This document shows positions 41,215 to 51,007 of a stretch of DNA of 64,000 bases, one piece after another. The translations under genes were made by a program, and so were the position numbers. Every line of letters begins with the position of its first letter. The first letter of the stretch is position 1. The notes below the pieces were generated by a model, which made no database searches, was not told the origin of the DNA, and saw nothing but the letters and a program-made list of their open reading frames with translations. The stretch is from Streptomyces narbonensis (GTDB taxonomy: Bacteria > Actinomycetota > Actinomycetes > Streptomycetales > Streptomycetaceae), in NCBI RefSeq assembly GCF_014649015.1, contig NZ_BMSF01000005.1:124001-188000 (forward strand), read 5' to 3'.

Positions 41215-42069
41215 ATGGATGTGGAACTGCGGCAGCTGCGCTGTCTCGTCGCGATCGTCGACGAGGGCACGTTCACCGACGCCGCACTGGCGCTCGGCGT
41301 CTCGCAGGCCGCGGTCTCCCGGACCCTGGCATCACTCGAACGAGGGCTCGGCGTACGGCTGTTGCGGCGCACCTCCCGGTCGGTGACGCCGACGGCCGCC
41401 GGCGTGCGCGTGGTGACGCACGCGCGGCGGGTGCTCGCGGCGGCGGACGAGCTGGTCCGGGAGGCGACGGCGGGGCAGCACGTCCTGCGGATCGGTTACG
41501 CCTGGTCGGCCCTCGGCCGGCACACTCCGGCCTTCCAGCGGCGGTGGGCCGCGGCGCATCCGGGGACCGAGCTGCATCTGGTCCGGGTCAACTCGGCGAC
41601 CGCCGGGCTCGCGGAGGGCTCGTGCGACCTGGCCGTTCTGCGCAGACCGCTGGAGGACCGCCGCTTCGACTCGGCGATCGTGGGGCTCGAACGACGGCTG
41701 TGCGCGATGGCCGCCGACGACCCGCTGGCCAGGCGCCGGTCGCTGCGCCTCGCCGACCTGAGCGGCCACACCCTGCTGATCGACCGGCGCACCGGCACCA
41801 CCACGCCGGAGCTGTGGCCGCCGGACTCCCGGCCGGCGGTCGAGGAGACGTACGACGTGGACGACTGGCTCACGGCGATCTCCACCGGTCGCCGCATGGG
41901 CATGAGCGCGGAGGCCACCGCCAGTCAGTACCGCAGGCCCGGCGTGGTGTACCGCCCGGTGCGCGACGCCGAACCGGTCGCGGTGCGGCTGGCCTGGTGG
42001 CGCGACGACCCGCACCCGGCGGCGCAGCACGTGATCGAGCTCCTCACCGCCCTCTACCGCGAGGCGTGA
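41215..42069 (+). CDS. LysR-family transcriptional regulator
   Basis: 284 residues from ATG 41215. The N-terminal helix-turn-helix is VELRQLRCLVAIVDEGTFTDAALALGVSQAAVSRTLASLERGLGVRLLRRTSR, written here as the usual VSQAAVSRTLASLE recognition region. The co-inducer domain follows from about residue 85 (HVLRIGYAWSALGRHTPAFQ). It probably controls the divergent exporter. The transcript is short-leadered: the -10 candidate is only about 9 bases from the start codon. Confidence 0.9.
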   Translation: MDVELRQLRCLVAIVDEGTFTDAALALGVSQAAVSRTLASLERGLGVRLLRRTSRSVTPTAAGVRVVTHARRVLAAADELVREATAGQHVLRIGYAWSALGRHTPAFQRRWAAAHPGTELHLVRVNSATAGLAEGSCDLAVLRRPLEDRRFDSAIVGLERRLCAMAADDPLARRRSLRLADLSGHTLLIDRRTGTTTPELWPPDSRPAVEETYDVDDWLTAISTGRRMGMSAEATASQYRRPGVVYRPVRDAEPVAVRLAWWRDDPHPAAQHVIELLTALYREA

Positions 42070-42080
42070 CGGGGCCGCGG

Positions 42081-42180
42081 TCCAAGGCGCGAGGCCCGGG
42101 TTCACGGCGCGAGGCCCGGGTTCACGGCGTGCGGTCGCGGGTCACGGCGTGAGGTCGCGGTCCACGGCGTGAGGGCACGG
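42081..42180. repeat. Five 20-bp degenerate tandem repeats
   Basis: Units start at 42081, 42101, 42121, 42141 and 42161 with the core CACGGCGTGAGG. A diverged sixth copy may begin within the LysR stop region at 42061. The array fills the first third of the 290-base gap between LysR and the betaine operon. No ORF or CRISPR-like spacer structure is present. Confidence 0.85.
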
Positions 42181-42240
42181 GCCCGCGACTCCGCCCGCCC
42201 GGCGCTTCATTCCCTATGTCCGTATCTGTAGCTGTTTCCT

Positions 42241-42278
42241 GAGTGAGGCACGTCACTCTCCGTCATGCATCGCGCATG
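42241..42278. promoter_or_regulatory. Two inverted repeats upstream of the betaine operon
   Basis: GAGTGA-GGCACG-TCACTC (42241-42258) and CATGC-ATCGC-GCATG (42264-42278) are perfect inverted repeats, 80-120 bases before the first operon start. They are candidate operator sites for a choline- or osmo-responsive repressor. No BetI-like gene is in the window. Confidence 0.5.
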
Positions 42279-42359
42279 GATCCCGGGAGCCAGGGCAGGC
42301 GGCGGGTTCGCCGGTCCGACCGGCAGGGGGATCCACAGGAACGGAAGGCAAGACGCGAC

Positions 42360-43868
42360 GTGACGGCAGCACTACAGACCATCCATGTGGGCGGAGAATG
42401 GCGCCCGGCCCTGACCGGCGCCACGCGCGAGATCATCGACCCCGTCGACGCGACCACCTTCGCGGTCGTGGCGGAGGGCGACGTCCAGGACACCGACGAC
42501 GCCGTGGCCGCGGCGCGAGCCGCTTTCGACGACGGGGCCTGGCCGCGCACGCCGGTCGCCGAGCGGGCCGCCCTGCTGCGCCGGGTCGCCGCCCTGCTGG
42601 AGAGGGACCGCGAGCGCATCGGGGCCCTGGAGAGCCAGGACGCCGGCAAGACGCTGGAGGAGGGCCGCGTCGACGTCGACTGCGTCCGCGACGCCTTCCT
42701 GTACTTCGCCGACCTCGTGGCCGGCGAGAGCGACGGGCGGGTCGTCGACGCCGGTTCGGACGAGATCCGCAGCGTCGTCGTGCACGAGCCGGTCGGAGTC
42801 TGTGCCCTGATCACGCCATGGAACTACCCGCTGCTCCAGGCGAGTTGGAAGATCGCACCCGCCCTCGCCGCCGGCAACACGTTCGTGATCAAGCCCAGCG
42901 AGATCACGCCTCTGACCACCGTCGTACTGATCGAACTGCTCCTGGAGGCCGGACTTCCGCTCGGCGCGGCCAACATCGTCACCGGCCCCGGCGGCACCGT
43001 CGGCGCCCGGCTCGCCGAGCACCCCGACGTCGACCTCGTGTCGTTCACCGGGGGACTGGTCAGCGGTACGAAGGTGGCCAGGGCAGCCGTCGACAGCGTG
43101 AAGAAGGTCGCCCTCGAACTGGGCGGCAAGAACCCCAACGTCGTGTTCGCCGACTCCTGTGCGACGCCCGAAGGCTTCGACACCGCCGTCGACCAGGCGC
43201 TCAACGCCGCCTTCATCCACAGCGGCCAGGTCTGCTCCGCCGGATCACGCCTCATCGTCGAGGAGTCGCTCCGCGAACGCTTCGTCGCCGAACTCGCCCG
43301 CCGGGCCGGACTGATCCGACTCGGCCGCGGCACCGACGAGGGCGTCGAATGCGGCCCGCTGGTCTCCGCGGCCCAGCTGGCGAGGACCGAGGAATACGTG
43401 GCCTCCGCCCTCGGCGAGGGCGCTGTCCTGCGCGCGGGCGGCGAGAGGCCGGCAGGACCGGGCTACTTCTACCGGCCCACCGTCCTGGACCGGTGCCACC
43501 GCCGTATGCGGGTCATCCGGGAGGAGGTCTTCGGCCCCGTCCTCACCGTGGAGACCTTCCGCACCGAGGAGCAGGCCGTCGCCCTCGCCAACGACACCGA
43601 GTACGGCCTCGCCGGAGCGGTGTGGAGCTCCGACGAGGACCGCGCCCGGCGGGTCGCGGCCCGGCTGCGCCACGGCACCGTCTGGATCAACGACTTCCAC
43701 CCCTACCTGCCGCAGGCGGAGTGGGGAGGCTTCGGCAAGTCCGGCATCGGCCGCGAGCTGGGCCCCAGCGGTCTCGCCGAGTACCGCGAGACCAAGCACA
43801 TCTACCAGAACCTCGCCCCGCGCCCCGTGCGCTGGTTCGCGGGCACGACGGCGAAGGACCAGGCATGA
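42360..43868 (+). CDS. betB: Betaine aldehyde dehydrogenase
   Basis: 502 residues from GTG 42360, preceded by GGAAGGC. Aldehyde-dehydrogenase superfamily: [43 protein letters not shown], catalytic E253 (LELGGKNPN) and C292 (SGQVCSAGS), and EEVFGPV near the C-terminus. It oxidises betaine aldehyde to glycine betaine, an osmoprotectant. Its stop overlaps the start of the GMC oxidoreductase (ATGA). The context (GMC oxidoreductase plus betaine ABC importer) makes the substrate assignment convincing. Confidence 0.9.
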   Translation: MTAALQTIHVGGEWRPALTGATREIIDPVDATTFAVVAEGDVQDTDDAVAAARAAFDDGAWPRTPVAERAALLRRVAALLERDRERIGALESQDAGKTLEEGRVDVDCVRDAFLYFADLVAGESDGRVVDAGSDEIRSVVVHEPVGVCALITPWNYPLLQASWKIAPALAAGNTFVIKPSEITPLTTVVLIELLLEAGLPLGAANIVTGPGGTVGARLAEHPDVDLVSFTGGLVSGTKVARAAVDSVKKVALELGGKNPNVVFADSCATPEGFDTAVDQALNAAFIHSGQVCSAGSRLIVEESLRERFVAELARRAGLIRLGRGTDEGVECGPLVSAAQLARTEEYVASALGEGAVLRAGGERPAGPGYFYRPTVLDRCHRRMRVIREEVFGPVLTVETFRTEEQAVALANDTEYGLAGAVWSSDEDRARRVAARLRHGTVWINDFHPYLPQAEWGGFGKSGIGRELGPSGLAEYRETKHIYQNLAPRPVRWFAGTTAKDQA

Positions 43869-45421
43869 ACGAGCAGCACGTGCACGACCACGACGTGCGC
43901 GACCGGCACGTGTACGACTACGTCGTCGTCGGCGGCGGCACCGCCGGTTCGGTGATCGCCTCCCGGCTGACCGAGGACCCGGACGTCACCGTCGCCGTCA
44001 TCGAGGGCGGCCCCAGCGACGTCGGCCGCGACGACGTCCTCACCCTGCGCCGCTGGATGGGCCTGCTCGGCGGCGAGCTGGACTACGACTACCCCACCAC
44101 CGAGCAGCCGCGCGGCAACTCGCACATCCGGCACAGCCGGGCCCGGGTCCTCGGCGGCTGCTCCTCGCACAACACCCTCATCGCCTTCAAGCCCCTGCCC
44201 TCCGACTGGGACGAATGGGCCGAGGCCGGCGCCGAGGGCTGGGACGCGGCGGCGATGGATCCGTACTTCGCCCGGCTGCGCAACAACATCGTCCCCGTCG
44301 ACGAGGCCGACCGGAACGCGATAGCCCGGGACTTCGTCGACGCGGCGCAGACCGCACTCGGCGTCCCGCGCGTCGAGGGCTTCAACCGGCAGCCCTTCCA
44401 CGAGGGCGTCGGCTTCTTCGACCTCGCCTACCACCCCGACAACAACAAGCGCTCGTCCGCCTCGGTCGCCTACCTCCACCCGTTCCTGGACCGGCCGAAC
44501 CTCCACATCGCCCTGGAGACCTGGGCGTTCCGCCTCGAACTGGAGGGCACCCGAGCCACCGGCGTGCACATCCGCACCAAGGACGGCGAGGAGCACGTCG
44601 TCCGCGCCCGGCGCGAGGTCCTGGTGTGCGCGGGCGCCGTGGACACCCCGCGCCTGCTGCTGCACTCGGGCATCGGACCGCGTGCCGACCTGGAGAAGCT
44701 CGGCATCCCCGTCGTGCACGACCTGCCGGGCGTGGGGGAGAACCTGCTCGACCACCCCGAGTCGGTCATCGTGTGGGAGACACACGGCCCGATCCCGGAG
44801 AACTCCGCGATGGACTCCGACGCCGGGCTCTTCGTCAGGCGGGACCCGGAGTCCGAGGGACCCGACCTGATGTTCCACTTCTACCAGATCCCCTTCACCG
44901 ACAACCCGGAGCGGATCGGCTACGAACGGCCCGCGCACGGCGTGTCGATGACACCGAACATCCCCAAGCCGCGCAGCCGCGGCCGGCTCTACCTCACGAG
45001 CGCCGACCCCGAGGTCAAGCCCGCGCTCGACTTCCGGTACTTCACCGACGAGGACGACTACGACGGGCGGACCCTGGTCGACGGGATCCGCATCGCCCGG
45101 CAGATCGCGGCGAGCGAACCCCTGGCCGGCTGGCTGAAGCGCGAGGTGTGCCCCGGGCCCGAGGTCACCTCGGACGAGGAACTCAGCGCGTACGCCCGCC
45201 ACGTCGCGCACACCGTCTACCACCCGGCGGGCACCTGCCGCATGGGAGCCGCCGACGACGAACTCGCCGTCGTCGCACCGGACCTGAGAATCCGGGGCCT
45301 CGACAACATCCGGATCGCCGACGCGTCCGTCTTCCCGACCATGACCGCCGTCAACCCCATGATCGGCGTCCTCATGGTCGGCGAGAAATGCGCCGAACTG
45401 CTGGGAGGCAACCGACGATGA
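43865..45421 (+). CDS. GMC oxidoreductase (choline dehydrogenase-like)
   Basis: 518 residues. FAD-binding [20 protein letters not shown] near the N-terminus, [12 protein letters not shown] (flavin-site loop), and the GMC C-terminal signature HPAGTCRMG...[11 protein letters not shown]. Choline-oxidising relatives (BetA) turn choline into betaine aldehyde, the substrate of the product of the overlapping upstream gene. A His-rich N-terminal stretch ([15 protein letters not shown]) is unusual. The stop overlaps the start of the ATPase gene (ATGA). Choline is the likely substrate. Confidence 0.85.
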   Translation: MNEQHVHDHDVRDRHVYDYVVVGGGTAGSVIASRLTEDPDVTVAVIEGGPSDVGRDDVLTLRRWMGLLGGELDYDYPTTEQPRGNSHIRHSRARVLGGCSSHNTLIAFKPLPSDWDEWAEAGAEGWDAAAMDPYFARLRNNIVPVDEADRNAIARDFVDAAQTALGVPRVEGFNRQPFHEGVGFFDLAYHPDNNKRSSASVAYLHPFLDRPNLHIALETWAFRLELEGTRATGVHIRTKDGEEHVVRARREVLVCAGAVDTPRLLLHSGIGPRADLEKLGIPVVHDLPGVGENLLDHPESVIVWETHGPIPENSAMDSDAGLFVRRDPESEGPDLMFHFYQIPFTDNPERIGYERPAHGVSMTPNIPKPRSRGRLYLTSADPEVKPALDFRYFTDEDDYDGRTLVDGIRIARQIAASEPLAGWLKREVCPGPEVTSDEELSAYARHVAHTVYHPAGTCRMGAADDELAVVAPDLRIRGLDNIRIADASVFPTMTAVNPMIGVLMVGEKCAELLGGNRR

Positions 45422-46488
45422 ACGAGCCGACGCGGGACACCGCAGAACCCGTCTTCTCCGTACGCGAGCTGTGGAAGGTCTTCGGCCCGAAGGCCGACCG
45501 CGTGCCCTCGGACGAGACGCTCGCCTCCCTCGATGCCACCGAGCTGCGCGAGCGGACCGGCTGCACCGCCGCCGTCCGCGACGTCTCCTTCGACGTCCGC
45601 AGAGGCGAGGTCTTCGTCGTCATGGGCCTCTCCGGCTCCGGCAAGTCGACCCTCGTCCGCTGCCTCACCCGGCTCATCGAGCCCACCTCGGGGCGGATCT
45701 CCATCGACGGCGAGGACGTCCTGTCCATGGACGCCGGCCGGCTCCGCGAGCTGCGCAGGCACCGGGCGGCCATGGTCTTCCAGCACTTCGGGCTCCTGCC
45801 GCACCGGACCGTGCTCGACAACGTCGCCTACGGGCTCGAGATCCAGGGCGTGGCCCGCGGCGAACGGCGCGAGCGGGCGGCGGAGTTCGTCGCCAAGGTC
45901 GGTCTCGACGGCATGGAGCACCGCAGGCCGAGCCAGCTGTCCGGTGGTCAGCAGCAGCGGGTCGGGCTCGCCCGCGCGCTCGCGGTGGACCCCGAGGTCC
46001 TGCTGTTCGACGAGCCGTTCAGCGCACTGGACCCGCTCATCCGTCGCGACATGCAGGAGGAGGTCGTACGCCTGCACCGGGAGGAGGGCCGCACGATGGT
46101 CTTCATCACCCACGACCTGGGCGAGGCGCTGAAGCTCGGCGACCGCATCGCGCTGATGCGCGACGGCCGCGTGGTCCAACTGGGCACGCCCGAGGAGATC
46201 GTGGGCGCCCCCGCCGACGAGTACGTCAGGGACTTCGTCCGCGACGTGCCGCGCGAGCAGGTGCTCACGGTCCGCTCGGCGATGCGCCCCGCACTCGCCG
46301 ACGAGCGCGAGACCGGCCCCGCGCTCGCCCCCGGCGCCACCGTCCACGAGGCCATCGAGGCCGTCGCCCGTACGGGCGAGAACGCGCGGGTCGTCGAGGA
46401 CGGCCGCTGCCTCGGCGTCGTCGACCGGGCCGGACTCCTCGGAGTCGTCGCCGGGATCCCGGCGACGACGGGGAAGGCGGTGGCCTGA
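45418..46488 (+). CDS. Glycine betaine ABC transporter ATP-binding protein
   Basis: 356 residues. Walker [10 protein letters not shown] (70-78), signature [15 protein letters not shown], Walker B VLLFDEP (194-200) and the switch His in [14 protein letters not shown]. It has the ProV/OpuAA layout with a ~40-residue N-terminal extension ([22 protein letters not shown]). One C-terminal CBS-like domain (about residues 290-345) probably senses ionic strength; two are more usual. It drives betaine uptake with the fused permease and binding protein encoded downstream. Confidence 0.93.
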   Translation: MNEPTRDTAEPVFSVRELWKVFGPKADRVPSDETLASLDATELRERTGCTAAVRDVSFDVRRGEVFVVMGLSGSGKSTLVRCLTRLIEPTSGRISIDGEDVLSMDAGRLRELRRHRAAMVFQHFGLLPHRTVLDNVAYGLEIQGVARGERRERAAEFVAKVGLDGMEHRRPSQLSGGQQQRVGLARALAVDPEVLLFDEPFSALDPLIRRDMQEEVVRLHREEGRTMVFITHDLGEALKLGDRIALMRDGRVVQLGTPEEIVGAPADEYVRDFVRDVPREQVLTVRSAMRPALADERETGPALAPGATVHEAIEAVARTGENARVVEDGRCLGVVDRAGLLGVVAGIPATTGKAVA

Positions 46489-46643
46489 TGCACTCCCATA
46501 CGACCTGGCCGCCGCCGGGCGGCACGACGGACACCACCCCCCTCGGGCGCCCGACCGGCGCTCTCGCTCCGGGGCGCCGGGCCGGCGCTCCGGCCGTGGG
46601 GCGCCCGACCGGCGCTCCCGTCCCGAGGCGGTGGGGCCGATGA
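46488..46643 (+). CDS. 51-residue Pro/Gly/Arg-rich ORF between ATPase and permease
   Basis: The ATG at 46488 overlaps the ATPase stop (TGATG) and the stop at 46641-46643 overlaps the permease start (ATGA). The ORF fills exactly the gap and would couple translation through it. It reads [20 protein letters not shown], then three nine-residue repeats (GRPTGALAP, GRRAGAPAV, GRPTGAPVP), encoded by a 27-bp tandem repeat at 46545-46625. It could be a real peptide or a read-through spacer that keeps ribosomes moving to the permease start. Not recognised. Confidence 0.5.
   Translation: MHSHTTWPPPGGTTDTTPLGRPTGALAPGRRAGAPAVGRPTGAPVPRRWGR
46545..46625. repeat. 27-bp tandem repeat, three units
   Basis: Units start at 46545, 46572 and 46599 (GGGCGCCCGACCGGCGCTC core). 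They lie inside the 51-codon ORF and keep its frame. Confidence 0.85.
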
Positions 46644-48613
46644 CCGCCACCGTCACCCCCGCCACACCGAGCTCCTCCACCACCACCGCCGCCGGGTCCG
46701 GCGTCCTGCGCGACCTCGGACGTCACCGTGGCCGGCTCATCGGCGCCGGCGCGGCCGTCGCGCTCGTCCTCGGAGCCGTACTCCTGGGCGGCGGCAGCTG
46801 GCCCGCAGCGCTCGCCGTCGATCTGTCCGGACCGCTGGACCGCACCAGCGACTGGATCATCGACAACCGCGACGGCCACCCGCTGTTCCTCTACTTCCTC
46901 GGGCACGTCAGCAACGCCGTGGTCGTGTCCGTCCGCGCCGTGTACCTGGTGCTGCTCGCGCTCGGCTGGGCCGGCGTCACCGCCGCCGCCGGGCTCGTGG
47001 CCTGGCGGGTCGCGGGCGTGCGGCTCGCCCTCACCTCCGTCGCAGCCTTCGCCGTGTGCGGAGTGCTCGGCATGTGGGTTCCCACCATGCAGACGCTCGC
47101 CCTGATGGCGGTCGCCGTCGCCGCGTCCGTACTGGTCGGAGGACTCCTCGGCCTCGCCGCCGGACTGTCGGACCGCATGCACCGGATCCTGCGCCCGGTC
47201 CTCGACACCATGCAGGTGCTGCCGGCCTTCGCGTACCTCCTGCCCGTCGTCCTGGTCTTCGGCATCGGCGTACCCGCGGCCGTCCTCGCGACCGTCGTCT
47301 ACGCCGCCCCGCCCATGGCCCGCCTCACCGCGCTCGGGCTGCGGGGCGCGGACGCCGGCGTCATGGAGGCCGCCGCCTCCCTCGGCGCCACCGGCCGGCA
47401 GCGGCTGCTGACGGCCCGGCTCCCGCTGGCCCGCAAGGAACTGCTGCTCGGCGTCAACCAGGCCATCATGATGGCCCTCGGCATGGCCGTGATCGCTTCG
47501 GTCATCGGCGCGGGAGGCCTCGGCGACCGCGTCTACCAGGCGCTGGGCTCCGTCGACGTCGGTGCCGCGCTCGCCGCCGGTGTGCCGATCGTGCTGCTGG
47601 CCGTCGTCCTGGACCGGGTCACCGCCGCGGCCGGGGCGCGGATCGGCGCGGCTCCGGCCCGCCGGGCCGGAGCCGGCTGGGCCGTCGCCCTCGCGACGAC
47701 CGTCGTCGTCGCCGTCGCGGGCCGCCTGTCCGACCGGCTCGCCTGGCCCCACTCGTGGACGGTCGACATCGCCGGGCCCGTCAACGGGGCGGTCGACTGG
47801 ATGACCGCACACCTCTACTCCGGCGTGCCCCTCGTCGGCGGGACCGCCGACTGGGCGGCACGCTTCACCACCTGGGTCCTCAACCCCCTGCGCGACGGCC
47901 TCCAATGGCTGCCCTGGTGGATGGTCCTGCTGGCCGTCGGCGCACTCGCGCTGCTCATCGGCACCTGGCGCACCGCGGCGACCGCCGTCCTCGCGACGGC
48001 GGCGATCGGCGTGCTCGGTGTCTGGGACCCGGCGCTCGACACGCTGTCCCAGGTCCTGGCCGCCGTCGCCGTGACCCTGCTGCTCGGCCTCGCCCTCGGG
48101 GTCGGAGCGGCCCGCAGCAGCCGGATGGGACGCGCGCTGCGTCCGGTTCTCGACGTCTTCCAGACGATGCCGCAGTTCGTCTACCTGATCCCCGTCGTCG
48201 CCCTGTTCGGTGTGGGCCGCGCCCCGGCCGTCGCGGCCGCCGTGGTGTACGCGCTGCCCGCGGTGGTGCGGATCACGGCCCAGGGGCTGAGCGCGGTGGA
48301 CCCGGCCGCCCTGGAGTCCGCGCGCTCCCTGGGCGCGACCGGGCGGCAGCAGCTCTTCCAGGTGCAGCTGCCGCTGGCCCGGCCCGCGCTGCTGCTGGCC
48401 GTCAACCAGGGTGTGGTGCTGGTCCTCGCCGTCGTCGTCATCGGCGGCCTCGTGGGCGGCGGCGCACTCGGTTACGACGCGGTCTTCGGCCTCGCCCAGG
48501 GCGACCTCGCGACCGGCCTGGTCGCCGGCGCCGCGATCGTCTGCCTCGGCCTGATGCTCGACCGCGTCACCCAGCCGACGGAACGCCGCGGTCTCGCCGG
48601 AAAGGGGGCCTGA
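46640..48613 (+). CDS. Glycine betaine ABC permease with two permease domains
   Basis: 657 residues from ATG 46640, about twice the usual OpuAB/ProW length. Two homologous membrane halves each carry the EAA loop: MEAAASLGATGRQRLLTARLPLA near residue 250 and LESARSLGATGRQQLFQVQLPLA near residue 570. Each is preceded by a LRPVLD-x-x-Q-x-x-P-x-F-x-Y-L-x-PVV segment. The single protein thus replaces the usual homodimer. Fused double permeases are known in some actinobacterial betaine systems. It takes up glycine betaine with the ATPase and the lipoprotein one base downstream. Confidence 0.92.
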   Translation: MTATVTPATPSSSTTTAAGSGVLRDLGRHRGRLIGAGAAVALVLGAVLLGGGSWPAALAVDLSGPLDRTSDWIIDNRDGHPLFLYFLGHVSNAVVVSVRAVYLVLLALGWAGVTAAAGLVAWRVAGVRLALTSVAAFAVCGVLGMWVPTMQTLALMAVAVAASVLVGGLLGLAAGLSDRMHRILRPVLDTMQVLPAFAYLLPVVLVFGIGVPAAVLATVVYAAPPMARLTALGLRGADAGVMEAAASLGATGRQRLLTARLPLARKELLLGVNQAIMMALGMAVIASVIGAGGLGDRVYQALGSVDVGAALAAGVPIVLLAVVLDRVTAAAGARIGAAPARRAGAGWAVALATTVVVAVAGRLSDRLAWPHSWTVDIAGPVNGAVDWMTAHLYSGVPLVGGTADWAARFTTWVLNPLRDGLQWLPWWMVLLAVGALALLIGTWRTAATAVLATAAIGVLGVWDPALDTLSQVLAAVAVTLLLGLALGVGAARSSRMGRALRPVLDVFQTMPQFVYLIPVVALFGVGRAPAVAAAVVYALPAVVRITAQGLSAVDPAALESARSLGATGRQQLFQVQLPLARPALLLAVNQGVVLVLAVVVIGGLVGGGALGYDAVFGLAQGDLATGLVAGAAIVCLGLMLDRVTQPTERRGLAGKGA

Positions 48614-48614
48614 G

Positions 48615-49577
48615 ATGGCTCGTACACGCATCGCCGCACTCGTCACCGCGGCCGCCCTCGCGGTCGGCCTCACCGGCTGCGGCGCCGCCGACATGACCCG
48701 CCAGGCGTCCCCGTACGCCGACGCGAAGGGATCCCGCACGGTGACCCTGTCGACGCAGTCGTGGGTGGGCGCGCAGGCCAACGTCGCCGTCGCCCAGTAC
48801 CTGCTGGAGCACGAGCTCGGTTACCGGGTGGACACCGTCCAGATCGACGAGGTCCCCGCCTGGGACGCGCTCAGCCAGGGCCGGGTGGACGCCATCCTGG
48901 AGGACTGGGGCCACCCGGAACAGGAGAAGCGGTACATCGACGACAAGGGGACGATCGCACGGGGCGGAGACCTCGGGGTGACCGGCCACATCGGCTGGTA
49001 CGTGCCGACGTACTTCGCCGAGCAGCACCCCGACGTCACCGACTGGCGGAACCTGAACAAGTACGCCGACGAGTTCCGCACCGCGGAGAGCGGCGGCAAG
49101 GGCCAGTTGCTGGACGGCTCCCCGTCGTACGTCACGAACGACAAGGCACTCGTGAACAGCCTGGACCTCGACTACCAGGTCGTGTTCGCGGGCTCCGAGG
49201 CGGCGCAGATCACGCAGATCAAGCAGTTCGCCAAGGAGAAGAAGCCGTTCCTGAGCTACTGGTACAAGCCCCAGTGGCTGTTCGAGAAGGTCCCCATGAC
49301 GGAGGTGAAGCTTCCCGCCTACAAGGAGGGCTGCGACGCCGACCCGGAGAAGGTGGCCTGCGCCTACCCGCACACACCGCTGCAGAAGTTCCTCAACGCC
49401 CGCTTCGCCGACGGGGGCGGTGACGCCGCCGCCTTCCTGAAGAAGTTCCGCTGGACGACCGAGGACCAGAACGAGGTCGCCCTGATGATCGCGGAGCAGA
49501 AGCTGTCGCCGCAGGAGGCGGCGGGGCGCTGGGTGAAGGAGAACGAGACCACCTGGCGGGCGTGGCTCCCGGCCTGA
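48615..49577 (+). CDS. Glycine betaine-binding lipoprotein
   Basis: 320 residues with lipobox VGLTGC before GAADMT. It is an OpuAC/ProX type solute-binding protein: TLSTQSWVGAQANVAVAQYLLEHELGYRVD, then VDAILEDWGHPEQEKR, and the Trp/Tyr-rich YWYKPQWLFEKVP and LPAYKEG, which contribute aromatic residues for binding the trimethylammonium group. It follows the permease stop by one base and closes the operon before a strong hairpin. Extracellular capture of glycine betaine is its expected role. Confidence 0.92.
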   Translation: MARTRIAALVTAAALAVGLTGCGAADMTRQASPYADAKGSRTVTLSTQSWVGAQANVAVAQYLLEHELGYRVDTVQIDEVPAWDALSQGRVDAILEDWGHPEQEKRYIDDKGTIARGGDLGVTGHIGWYVPTYFAEQHPDVTDWRNLNKYADEFRTAESGGKGQLLDGSPSYVTNDKALVNSLDLDYQVVFAGSEAAQITQIKQFAKEKKPFLSYWYKPQWLFEKVPMTEVKLPAYKEGCDADPEKVACAYPHTPLQKFLNARFADGGGDAAAFLKKFRWTTEDQNEVALMIAEQKLSPQEAAGRWVKENETTWRAWLPA

Positions 49578-49581
49578 CACC

Positions 49582-49622
49582 GGTGCGGCGGCCCGGACGC
49601 GTATGCGCCGGTCCGCCGCACC
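49582..49622. terminator. Terminator after the betaine operon
   Basis: GGTGCGGCGG (49582-49591) and CCGCCGCACC (49613-49622) form a perfect 10-bp stem immediately after the binding-protein stop. It also lies just beyond the antiporter stop on the minus strand (49651), so it may serve both. Confidence 0.75.
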
Positions 49623-49650
49623 TTCCCCCTTCCGCCCCGCCTTCCACGCC

Positions 49651-50883
49651 TCACTCCGCGCCCCGGAGCTCCCGCGAGGTGCGCCGGCGGCGGGCGTAGA
49701 GGCGCCCGACGGGTTCGGCGCTCAGGCCGTGCAGCACGATGCTGACCATGACGGTGATCACCATCACCCGGGATACGAAGTCACCGCCGCCGGCGGCGGG
49801 CAGCTCGATCGCGGCGAGGAGGCCGAAGACCACCGTGGTCGCTCCCCGCGGCCCCATCCACCCGAGGAACAGCCGGTCGGACAGCGAAAGCTCCGTACCG
49901 ATCAGCGCGAGCATCACGGGCACCAGGCGCACCAGGGTGACGGCGAGGACGGCGTAGAGGATGACGGAGAGGTGGAAACCGTCCCAGAACTCGTCGTTGA
50001 CCATCTGGCCGAAGAGGAACCACAGCGCGAGCGTCAGCAGGGTCGACAGGTCGTCGGTCATCTGCACGGCGTCCTCGGGAAGATGACGCAGCGTCGGTGC
50101 GATGCAGACCCCGGACACGAAGGAGGCGACGAAGCCGTTGCCGCCGAGGGACACGGACAGGCTGAACGCGGCGATCGGCACGCTCAGCACAGCGAGCCGG
50201 GTCGCGGCGGGCAGTGTCCAGCCCCTCGCCCAGGACCGCCGGAGCAGCTGTCCGGCCAGCCAGCCGACGAGCGAACCCGCCCCGACCGCCCAGCCCGCCG
50301 CTCCGACGGCGGTGAGGAGGGCGTCTGCGTAGTCGCCGCCGGTGGTGCGGGACGCGGCGGCGCCGGCGACGCAGAGCAGGAAGAGCGGTGAGATGACGCC
50401 GTCGTTCAGACCGCCCTCGACGTTGAGCACGTCACGGAGTCGACCGGGGACGCGTCTGTCCCTCACCAGGGCCCCGGCGAGCGCCAGGTCGAGAGGGACG
50501 ACGACGGTCGCCAGTACCGCCAGGACCCATCCGGGCTGGTCGGGGAAGAAGGCGAGAGAGACCAGAAAGGCGGCACCCAGGGTCAGCGGCAGCGCGATCC
50601 CCAGGAGGCGGGCGACGACGCTCCGCTCCCGGCGGATCACGCCGGCCGGCACCTCCGTCGCGTCGACGAAGAGCAGCAGGGCGACGATGATCTCGACCGT
50701 GCGCTCGAACTCGCCCAGGTCCCCGAAGTCGAAGGCGAGCGCCGGGTCCGCGCCGCTGGTGAGGGCGATGCCGGCCAGCATCATGGCGATCGGTGCGGTG
50801 ATGCTCCATCGCGCGAGCCGGTACGACAGGACGCACCACATGAACAGAATGCCCGCGATGACGGTGCCGGCAGACAAGACCAT
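49651..50883 (-). CDS. Cation:proton antiporter (CPA1/NhaP-like)
   Basis: 410 residues with 12-13 predicted membrane helices. It includes VVVPLDLALAGALVRD and LNVEGGLNDGVISPLFL, the membrane Asp motif of NhaP-type Na+(K+)/H+ antiporters, and SDRLFLGWMGPRGATTVVFGLLA near the C-terminus. ATG 50883 is chosen because it directly precedes the first helix (LSAGTVIAGILFMW). Cation/proton exchange suits pH and salt homeostasis, in line with the adjacent betaine genes. Monocistronic. Confidence 0.9.
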   Translation of the reverse strand: MVLSAGTVIAGILFMWCVLSYRLARWSITAPIAMMLAGIALTSGADPALAFDFGDLGEFERTVEIIVALLLFVDATEVPAGVIRRERSVVARLLGIALPLTLGAAFLVSLAFFPDQPGWVLAVLATVVVPLDLALAGALVRDRRVPGRLRDVLNVEGGLNDGVISPLFLLCVAGAAASRTTGGDYADALLTAVGAAGWAVGAGSLVGWLAGQLLRRSWARGWTLPAATRLAVLSVPIAAFSLSVSLGGNGFVASFVSGVCIAPTLRHLPEDAVQMTDDLSTLLTLALWFLFGQMVNDEFWDGFHLSVILYAVLAVTLVRLVPVMLALIGTELSLSDRLFLGWMGPRGATTVVFGLLAAIELPAAGGGDFVSRVMVITVMVSIVLHGLSAEPVGRLYARRRRTSRELRGAE

Positions 50884-51007
50884 CCGCGCTTTCGGAGGGG
50901 TTTTCTGACAGCCGCAGCCTAAGGCGGGGCCGGCTTCGGCACGTGTGAGCACGCCGACGGCGGCTCCGATCACCCTCGGTCAGGCTGTGCCCGCCGCCGG
51001 AGCTTCG

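Noticed and set aside
42081..42180. CRISPR-like array (five 20-bp repeats).
   Set aside because: Repeats are contiguous with no spacers, are degenerate, and no cas gene is near.
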